Origin: Neoconidiobolus thromboides FSU 785
Lineage: Eukaryota; Entomophthoromycota; Entomophthoromycetes; Entomophthorales; Neoconidiobolaceae
Direction: 5' to 3'
Length of the DNA stretch: 64,000 nucleotides
NCBI GenBank assembly: GCA_025603075.1
Contig: MU626296.1
Coordinates: forward strand, 1 to 64,000
Every line of letters begins with the position of its first letter. Within the stretch, counting starts at the first letter, position 1. The notes under the pieces are model-generated. The model worked only from the letters and a program-made list of their open reading frames with translations, ran no database searches and was not told the origin of the DNA. Shown here in pieces: positions 57,274-64,000 of this stretch. Made by a program: the position numbers and the translations under genes.

Positions 57274-58241
57274 TTATTTGATTAAAATTTTAGTAAAGAT
57301 TTGGTCAGCGACGTATTTATGAATTTGAGTAGTTGGATGTAATTCATCCCAAAAGATAAAGTTGTTTGAATCACTGCAACGTATAGTATCACTAGAAATA
57401 GTACCATTAACAAATTTTCTCTGTAAGCAACCAATCTCAGTTTCCCATTTATCTACATTATTTAACTTAAAAGTGCCATTAACAAGATCCACAACATAAG
57501 CTAAATATATTAATGAATGTATTAAAAAATAATAAATAACTTACTTCTTGAATTAAATGTATAAATATTTAAATTATTATACTTAGATTTATATTTAGTA
57601 AGTAATTGATCCCAAAGAGATTCAAGCCCTAAAGCAACCTTGGTGATTTGTTCTTGATATGGTTTTGGTAATTTTTTAACATTTGGGGCATAATCTAAAG
57701 GTGAACCCACCATAATTAAGAAATCAGTTAAACTATGCTTCTCAATCAACATAGTTAAAGCCTTATCTAAATTAGCTACCATTCTTTCTGGAGAAGAGTT
57801 TGGCAACTCAAAATCATTACCACCAAATGCAAAGGCCACTAAGGATTTTTTGCAACGAAACGGATTATTCTTTTCTTTTTGGTCATAATATTTCTGATAA
57901 TTTTCTACTTGTTGAATAGCTCCTGGGACTCCTCCTTTAACTAAAGGGGTTTCAAATTCAACATTATCGGAGGTTGCACCGGCATAAGCAAAGTTTTGTA
58001 TTTTCTTTACTTTCATACTTTCGGTCAAGTACTCTATCCAAGTTCTTCCATTAGTATATCTTCCATTGTAATAATATCTATTGTCAGGCAAGGTCTTGTT
58101 GGTATACGTATACAAGTTATTGTAGTCACTTAAACTATCACCGAATATATGGACTTGACAATAGTCTTTAGTCGGACGGACTGCACTTGTAACTACAGCA
58201 AATAAACTTATGAAAGATAACACCTTTTTTATTTCAACCAT
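57274..58241 (-). CDS. Secreted GDSL/SGNH esterase-lipase, two exons
   Basis: Exons (minus) 58241-57545 and 57500-57274 give 307 residues. Signal peptide 1-20 (FISLFAVVTSA). SGNH blocks: GDSLSD with nucleophile Ser36, the block II Gly region NFAYAGATSDN, GGND with Asn142 (block III) and FWDELHPT with Asp284/His287 (block V). It resembles the plant/fungal GDSL esterases (thermolabile haemolysin/lysophospholipase-like fold) acting on esters outside the cell. N-glycosylation sites (NKT, NGT) occur. Upstream, TATATAAT sits about 36-43 nt before the ATG. An earlier in-frame TTG precedes the ATG and is not used here. Convergent with the carbonic anhydrase. Confidence 0.93.
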
Positions 58242-58973
58242 GATCAAGCTTGAAAATTTTTAGTCACCCGATATTCATTATATATACATCATGATAGTAA
58301 GAATAGTAATATATTGTTTAATCTAATCTAAAGTTATTATATAAACATAGGAGCTCATATTTATCTGAGATTACCTCATAAAGTAACAGCATTCGCGTTT
58401 ATAGTTAGTTCATTTTCTTTATCAAGTACAATCTACAAACTTAAGCTCAAAAAATGCTTCCTTCCATAATAAAATCACTATGAGGTCTGTGGAACCCCTT
58501 TAGAAGTGCATAAAATATTCCGAAAAATAGTCATTACTTTAATTAAAGTCACTAATTAATTTTTATTATTAGACTTATTATTAGTCCTTTCCATAAATAA
58601 CTTCTGATTTTTAGTAAGAAAGTGGTAATGTTAATAGTTATAATGTGATTTATATTTTTAAATTATTTTGTATATAATCTTTTTATTCAAATATATTTAA
58701 AAACGTATTTTCTTTTGTAGCAAATTTTTCACAAGCAATTACATGTTCCTATCATTTTTAATTTTTTAATGTTTCTATCATTTTATTTTAAAAATATGAA
58801 GTTTAGAATCAGATATATAAACTTCCCAAATTGACTGATTTTTACACTTGGATCCAAAAGGTGCAATATAAAAACATAAATAACATTCTCGATTTTTTTC
58901 TATTTTAATTTTAACGTAACCAAAGTATATATAAACACAGTTTGAAAAATTTACGCTATATATCTTTTTAATC
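58242..58973. other. Intergenic region
   Basis: 732 bp; the last 100 bp, including a TATATAAA at 58928-58935, resemble the promoter of the intact uroporphyrinogen-III synthase at 60078 with the same 46-nt spacing to the ATG. Confidence 0.6.
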
Positions 58974-59882
58974 ATGAGCTTATCTCCCAATATGCTATTT
59001 TTGAAGAAGAGCATATACAACAAGCAATAAGCTATGATTATAAACCTTACTACCAACGCATATCACAATTAGTTTATATAGATGAAGAATTAATAAATAT
59101 ATCACTCAATCCAGAGACTAATAGGGGCTTATATTTATAAACGATGAACTCAGTTGCTTATTTGAAAACATATGGGGATGTGTTTTTGTGTTTAAGAATT
59201 TCACTAACAAATTTTCCACTTAAATAACGCTTAAAAAATGGAAAAAGTAATGAAATAAAAAAAACACTCCCATAACTCATCTTTAACAGAAACAAACCAA
59301 AGCAAATTTAATTAGTTTATAAATAAAACTAAATCTTAGTTAACTTTCAAATCTAGCTGTTATTAGCCACTTACTCTTATTTGTTGTTAATAGAAAAACA
59401 AAGGAAACTATAGGATCAATTTGTATATTAGTTATAGGCTCAAGTATTATTGAAAATGGTATCGTATTAGCTAAGCTTATTAAAGAAAAATATGATGCTC
59501 TCCAAATCAAAGATAAGAAGCTACTATTTTTAACAGAGGGTAAGTATCCAGCTGATTTATCAGATTATTTGGATAAAAATAGCACCAACATTAAAACAAT
59601 AATGATACATAAAATGGTAACTTGTCAATTAAGTGCTCATCTTTTAAACTTATCAAAAGAGATTCAAAATGAATTAAACCGAGTGGTTTTTTTGCTTCCT
59701 GTTCAATTGTATTTTGTTTGGAAATAGTTAAAAATCAAATTGATAAAAATAAGATAGCTTCTTGTTGGGGTTCTACTACTGACTGTTTAAACTTTTTTAG
59801 GCCAAAAGTAGATATCATCGGCTCAGGATCGGGTCTTAAAGTGCACATAGAAGCTATTAGGGAGTATGATAATGATAAATAG
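58974..59882 (+). pseudogene. Uroporphyrinogen-III synthase pseudogene, split by a palindromic repeat
   Basis: The start reads MSLSPNMLFLKK, parallel to MSLFSNILFLKE of the intact gene, then shifts frame (FEEEHIQQAISYDYKPYYQ against NFGYESYYQPVL) and ends in stops. At 59171-59274 a palindromic repeat is inserted. The second half resumes at about 59400 with VIGSSIIENGIVLAKLIKEK, matching IGSDTTGYGIKLAKLVKEK, and continues with at least one more frameshift and an internal stop (FVWK, then TAG) to IEAIREYDNDK and TAG. The segment between about 59275 and 59400, which would carry the middle of the protein, is missing. Divergence is considerable, so the duplication is not recent. Confidence 0.85.
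59171..59274 (+). mobile_element. Palindromic repeat, copy 9, inside the pseudogene
   Basis: TATGGGGATGTGTTTTTGTG to AAAAAAACACTCCCATA with TA flanks; core TTTTCCACTTAAATAACGCT. Ends pair over 15 of 17 positions. Confidence 0.87.
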
Positions 59883-60031
59883 AAATATTGAGTCTCTGTG
59901 TTAAAGAATTCTGTTCATAAATGTTCAAAAATAGAATTAGCATGCTTTGATTTGTTTTATATAAAATTGGAAATAATTTGATTTTTTTCAGTTTCAAATT
60001 GTAACGTAATCAAAAAGTTAAAAACTCATTT

Positions 60032-60039
60032 TATATAAA
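60032..60039 (+). promoter_or_regulatory. TATA box of uroporphyrinogen-III synthase gene
   Basis: TATATAAA 46 nt before the ATG at 60078; the same element and spacing precede the pseudogene copy. Confidence 0.42.
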
Positions 60040-60077
60040 TTATGTTATAAACCTTTTTTAATTAAATATAGTTTTAT

Positions 60078-60907
60078 ATGAGTCTATTCTCCAATATATT
60101 ATTTTTAAAAGAAAAAGATGAATTGTATACTCAACAATCAGTGAATTTTGGGTATGAGTCCTATTATCAACCTGTTTTGCAAGAAACCTATGAAAATGAA
60201 ATAACTTTAACGAGGTTATTACAAAATCCAGTAAACTATTGGGGACTTATATTTACAAGTAAAAGATCAAGTCAATCATTTAAAAAAGTTTACTTGTCAT
60301 TAACAGAAGAAATTCAAGGTAAATCTTGGCATTATCATTATATGAAACTAATTCTTTGCTAACATTGAATCTAGCAGATCTAAATCAACTACTTTTATTC
60401 TCTGTTGGTCAGAAAACGAGTGAGTGCATTGAAGCTCTTGGGCTGACAGCTATTGGCTCAGATACCACAGGGTATGGTATTAAGTTAGCTAAACTTGTTA
60501 AAGAAAAATATGATACTCTTGAAATAAAACATAAGAGGCTATTATTTCTAACAGGGGATAAAAATCGAGTTGAGCTACCTAATTATTTGATTGAAAATAA
60601 TATTGAGTTCGAAAAGTTAAGAGTATATAGAACAGAGCCTAATCAACGGTTAAGCCTAGAATTTTCAAAATTATCAAATGAAGTGGAAGGCAATTTCAGG
60701 TGGTTGGCTTTTTTTTCTCCTTCTGGTGTAGATGCTTGTTTAGAAATTTTCAAAAATGAAAAAACTAAAAATTGCAAAATAGCAGCTATTGGTAATACTA
60801 CTGCTGATTATTTAAAAAAAGTCGGAATAGCAGTACATGCCATTGCTTCAAAGCCAGAACCTAAAGCACTATTAGAAGCTATTAAGGAATTTGATATTAA
60901 AAATTAA
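60078..60907 (+). CDS. HEM4: Uroporphyrinogen-III synthase, two exons
   Basis: Exons 60078-60318 and 60375-60907 give 257 residues (yeast Hem4 275, human UROS 265). It closes and inverts ring D of hydroxymethylbilane in haem synthesis, in the cytosol. The two-lobe HEM4 pattern is present: WGLIFTSKRSSQSFKKV (lobe 1), then LLFSVGQKTSECIEALGL, KRLLFLTGDKNRVELPNYL, RWLAFFSPSGVDACLEIF and KIAAIGNTTADYLKKVGI, the last two being the most conserved part. Intron removal joins EEIQ to ADLNQLL; reading through without splicing would stop at 60362. It stands directly beside its decayed duplicate. Confidence 0.92.
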
Positions 60908-61243
60908 AAATTAAAAATTGATTGCTTTGTTTAAAATTTATATTAAAGTCTAGGGATTACAATTTTAATGATTTATTTAAATTTCTCCAAGTTATAAATT
61001 ACAATTTTAATGATTTATCTTTAAATTAGTTAAATCTTCTTACAAAATTAACTCCAAACCAATAAAATAAACTTCCTAGTGTTACATATTGCATTTAAAT
61101 GAAAAGCGATTATTTTGATTTGCCCTTCGCTTCATTTAGGTGTAATGATTGCGTAATTTAATTTAGCTCACGTTCTTATTAACCCAAAAGTATATCAGAA
61201 TAAAATAATCATAGTTTTTGTTATTTCTTTCTTAATTTTTATA
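60908..61243. other. Intergenic region with a short direct repeat
   Basis: 336 bp. The 21-bp unit at 60957-60977 recurs at 60998-61018 (41-bp period, starts ATTACAATTTTAATGATTTA). Otherwise featureless. Confidence 0.6.
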
Positions 61244-62776
61244 ATGGGAGATAATAACAAATCTTTGGATAACATCGATGAGCTTATGAAGGCTAATGAT
61301 TTATTTGACGAGAATGAATCTGATAATGAAAGTGGTGAGTATAGTAGCTCGGATAATGGATTAGATGCTTCAATTAAGGAGAAGATCAATGACTTAAGAA
61401 CATACGGCGGAATCAGTAATAGTACTCTTAAAACGCCTGGATCATTAAAGTTACTTAGTTCAAACTCCAGAATTAATGAAAAGTATTATAGATTAAGAAG
61501 ATTGATAAATGAGGTCAACGAAGAGATGATTGAATTTACTTATGTATATGAAGCAGAAAAAGCAAGGATATCAAAACGTAAAAAGAAAGCAAAGAAGCCA
61601 GATGAAAAGCAATTAGCAAAGAAAATTGGAGATGACTTGGTTCTTAATGGTGTTTTAAATGGGAAAATACCAATTAAAGTTGGAGCTGATTTATTAAATA
61701 TAAATTATAGTACTTTTCTTACTAGACTTTCTAGAAAAAAAAAGAAGTTGGCTAATGACCAAGAAGTTGAAGATTTGAGGAAGAATGGAAATAATAGAAA
61801 AGTATATGAGGAAATGTATGATATTATCTATGATTATATAACGAGACATCACAATGCCACATTAAAGCAAGTAAGAGACTTTTTGTTAGAAAAACAAATA
61901 GATTTGTCCACATCTACAATAAGCAGAATTAAACATAAGATGAATATTACTTATAAGCAAGGAGCTCAGGTTCCAAAATCATGGAATAAAGAAGAAGTAA
62001 TTTTAAAACGAAAACAATATGTTGAAGAATATAAAAAGCTGATTGGACGCAAATTTATTTATATTGATGAGGCTTACTTTAATCGCTTTGCAACCAACCA
62101 AAGTGAGTATGTTGTATTTAAAGGACAAAATTTTATTTTGACGCCAGAATCTACTCCTAAAAGCATTAATTATATCGTGGCTATATCAGAATCTGGGGTT
62201 GAAAGTTATAAAATTATTGAAAAAATGAAAACTATTAATACTAATCAAGAAGATTTTGAAGAATTTATGAATGAATTATATTTAAAGAATGAAAATCAAC
62301 AGATTGTTTATGTATTTAATGAGGCAAATAATAACCTTATTTCGGACACATTAAAACAATCCATTATATCCTCAAATTCATTTGTATTAACTGTACCTAA
62401 ATACTCTTCATTCTTAAACCCAATTGATTTATATTTTAATATTTTAAAAGCTGGAGTAAATAAATTACCACATAGTGGTAATTCAGATGTTATTAAAAAT
62501 ATATTAAAAGTTCAATTTATAATTGGGGGTACTGAGCATTGTGGTAATTATTTTAAACATGTAAGTGAATATATTCCTTTATGTGAAAAGGGTTCTATGT
62601 TTAAAGGGGAAATTTTCAAACCAGAAGTTTTGTCACCAGAAGAAGTGGCGGAAATATCAGTGGGAAATACAAGGGAAAAATCAATTGGAGATATAGCAGG
62701 AGGATCAGTTGAGAATACAATTGAAGGATCAATTGAGGATGTAGCAAGAGGATTAGATGAAAATTTAGTTGAATAG
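61244..62776 (+). CDS. IS630/Tc1-mariner DDE transposase-derived protein, probably domesticated
   Basis: 510 residues, intact and intronless. Order: acidic N-terminus (to about 60), Lys-rich stretch (RISKRKKKAKKP), and a helix-turn-helix (KIPIKVGADLLNINYSTFL). A second helix-turn-helix follows (ATLKQVRDFLLEKQIDLSTS), then the DDE core. The first catalytic Asp is kept in FIYIDEAYFNRF. The second motif, normally vfDNa.iH, reads IVYVFNEANNN, so Asp is replaced by Asn. The third, normally LNPIE..W, reads SSFLNPIDLYFNILK. The C-terminal ~60 residues are an acidic extension with loose repeats (EISVGN, SIGDIAGG, SVENTIEG, SIEDVARG) not found in transposases. No terminal inverted repeats or TA duplication are visible at its borders. 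Loss of a catalytic residue in an intact frame argues for a DNA-binding role. Confidence 0.85.
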   Translation: MGDNNKSLDNIDELMKANDLFDENESDNESGEYSSSDNGLDASIKEKINDLRTYGGISNSTLKTPGSLKLLSSNSRINEKYYRLRRLINEVNEEMIEFTYVYEAEKARISKRKKKAKKPDEKQLAKKIGDDLVLNGVLNGKIPIKVGADLLNINYSTFLTRLSRKKKKLANDQEVEDLRKNGNNRKVYEEMYDIIYDYITRHHNATLKQVRDFLLEKQIDLSTSTISRIKHKMNITYKQGAQVPKSWNKEEVILKRKQYVEEYKKLIGRKFIYIDEAYFNRFATNQSEYVVFKGQNFILTPESTPKSINYIVAISESGVESYKIIEKMKTINTNQEDFEEFMNELYLKNENQQIVYVFNEANNNLISDTLKQSIISSNSFVLTVPKYSSFLNPIDLYFNILKAGVNKLPHSGNSDVIKNILKVQFIIGGTEHCGNYFKHVSEYIPLCEKGSMFKGEIFKPEVLSPEEVAEISVGNTREKSIGDIAGGSVENTIEGSIEDVARGLDENLVE

Positions 62777-63236
62777 TTAATGAAAAATTAGTATATATAT
62801 ATAAAAACAAACGATGTTAAACATATTATTTTGATTCTAATAATAAATATGCTTAATCAATTATAAACTTCGGCTTTTTTACTTTAATTTCATTTAGTCT
62901 TTTAACTTATTATTGACAATTAGTTACTAAAGTTTAAATGTATGATTTAAAAAATGATACTTTAAATAGAATAAATAACAAGACAAATAAAACAAAGAAT
63001 AAAATGGAATATTTGATTAGCATCTAAATACAATTCATAATAAAATAGTAACTATCGCTTCAACTCCATTTATAATATCAAATATAGAAGGACACATTAT
63101 GATTAATATTTTTTATTGAAAGAAAAGGTGTAATAATAATGTTATAAAAGATAAAATTTTAAACCATAATAAAATGATTACTTTTTAACATAAAAAGAAA
63201 AATAAATTCAAATAGATCAACGTTGACCTGTATTCC
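62777..63236. other. Convergent intergenic region
   Basis: 460 bp between the DDE-type gene and AP-2 alpha 3' ends; nothing recognised. Confidence 0.5.
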
Positions 63237-63985
63237 TTATTGAATAGCTTTACCACCAAGGATCTTAGCTAACATAGCATGTACTTGAGCTCCAACCAAT
63301 TCATTAGTGGATCGAATAGTAGCTCTAAACATCTAGAAAAACAATAAAATAAAATGAGTATATACAAAACAAACAACTTACTTGCTGATCCAAATTCGGC
63401 TCCACCCTAAATAAGCAACCAAATTTACCTTCATTACCGCAATAAGCTACCCCAGCTGCTACGATATTATTTGGATTTGGATCCAAACCATCCAAGATAT
63501 CAATATTTAATCCAAGTAGTACTTTTTTAACCTTACTAATATCAATATTAACACCTGATCTAAAAACTGCTTGGGTCTCCCTTGGAGCACCTCCAATTTG
63601 TTTCCATCGTGGGAAAAAATCTTGTGGTTGAATTTTAGCTGGTCCTAAAAAGCTTAACATTACAGCTGGTAGTTTAAATAATATAGATTGTGCTCCATTA
63701 GTAATATAAGTAAGTCTAAGATGAGGCACTTCAGTAATTGGAGCAATACAATCTACTTTAAAAATTTGATGTAGCTGGGATTTGGGTGGAATTTGAGATG
63801 GAATAGATTGAATAACACTAATTGTAAGTCCAGGTACTCCTCCTTTTTTAGCTGGCACAAATTTTAAACTGGATAATTGGACACCTAATTTATTACCAAC
63901 ATATAATGAAATCTTTCCAGAATTACCACTATATTCACTTTTAAAACCCAATTGTAATTGATCATCTTCAAACAAAATGCCACTC
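63237..63985 (-). CDS. AP-2 complex subunit alpha, C-terminal two exons (gene continues beyond window)
   Basis: Exons (minus) 63985-63382 and 63332-63237, preceded by an acceptor TTTACTAG at the window edge, encode the last ~232 residues. They form the appendage (ear): a beta-sandwich (SGKISLYVGNKLGVQLSSLKF, ISVIQSIPSQIPPKSQLHQ) followed by the platform subdomain (PQDFFPRWKQIGGAPRETQ, then the final FRATIRSTNELVGAQV). The AP-2 alpha ear recruits endocytic accessory proteins at the plasma membrane. Sequence layout favours alpha-adaptin over gamma, whose ear lacks the platform. The N-terminal trunk lies outside the window. Confidence 0.9.
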
Positions 63986-64000
63986 CTAGTAAATAAAGCA

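Noticed and set aside
58778-59056. 92-codon minus-strand ORF
   Set aside because: Antisense to the promoter and first exon remnant of the HEM4 pseudogene.
1-64000. CRISPR arrays, bacterial operons or prokaryotic origin for the window
   Set aside because: No regularly spaced repeats; genes carry spliceosomal introns and eukaryote-specific families. The scattered palindromic repeats are too far apart and too irregular for an array.

Overview
This window looks like nuclear DNA of an AT-rich fungus. Nearly every multi-exon gene has short introns (about 45-75 nt) with GTAAGT-like donors and TTTAG/ATAG acceptors. The gene content is eukaryotic and fungal: coatomer epsilon, AP-2 alpha, TFIIIC, an inner-nuclear-membrane MSC protein, a fungal tetraspanin, an FSH-type hydrolase and a Rmd1/DUF155 protein. 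Catalase and haem synthesis argue against the equally AT-rich anaerobic Neocallimastigomycetes. Together with a secreted trypsin-like protease and a type III glutamine synthetase, this suggests an early-diverging lineage (Entomophthorales/Conidiobolus-like). That placement is inference, not something the sequence proves.

Layout. 1-1151: 3' part of a multicopper oxidase. 2-5 kb: glutamate decarboxylase and an FSH hydrolase whose stop codon overlaps that of the convergent MSC gene (4994-6717, minus). 6.9-12.9 kb: a nine-exon TFIIIC largest subunit (minus). 12.9-19.3 kb: gene-poor DNA holding a heat-shock-factor-type regulator and four copies of a ~100 bp palindromic repeat. 19.3-21.1 kb: a second multicopper oxidase in inverse orientation with a 260-N assembly gap. 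22-24.4 kb: a ubiquitin-specific protease. 25.5-27.1 kb: an amino-acid transporter. 30-31.9 kb: a seven-exon gene of unknown function and a small basic/acidic protein. 32.8-36.7 kb: trypsin, tetraspanin, coatomer epsilon. 37.3-39.6 kb: type III glutamine synthetase. 41-42.5 kb: a secreted HExxH metallopeptidase-like protein. 43.7-45.3 and 53.4-55 kb: two more amino-acid transporters. 46.9-52.3 kb: Rmd1, NAD(P)HX dehydratase, catalase. 56.2-58.2 kb: alpha carbonic anhydrase and a GDSL esterase. 59-60.9 kb: a uroporphyrinogen-III synthase pseudogene (split by a palindromic repeat) beside its intact sister. 61.2-62.8 kb: an IS630/Tc1-like DDE protein with a damaged catalytic triad. 63.2-64 kb: the 3' end of AP-2 alpha.

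Two gene classes stand out. One class is intronless, often preceded by TATATAA(A/G) 30-70 nt before the ATG, and metabolic, secreted or stress related (oxidases, transporters, GAD, glutamine synthetase, catalase, carbonic anhydrase, protease, HSF). The other is intron-rich housekeeping genes with no obvious TATA box. Functionally, glutamate/nitrogen handling recurs (GAD, glutamine synthetase, three APC transporters), but the genes are not co-oriented and no operon-like unit is implied. The most unusual material is the nine-copy palindromic repeat family with TA flanks, the domesticated-looking transposase, the type III glutamine synthetase, and the Lys at the type-1 copper axial position in both multicopper oxidases.
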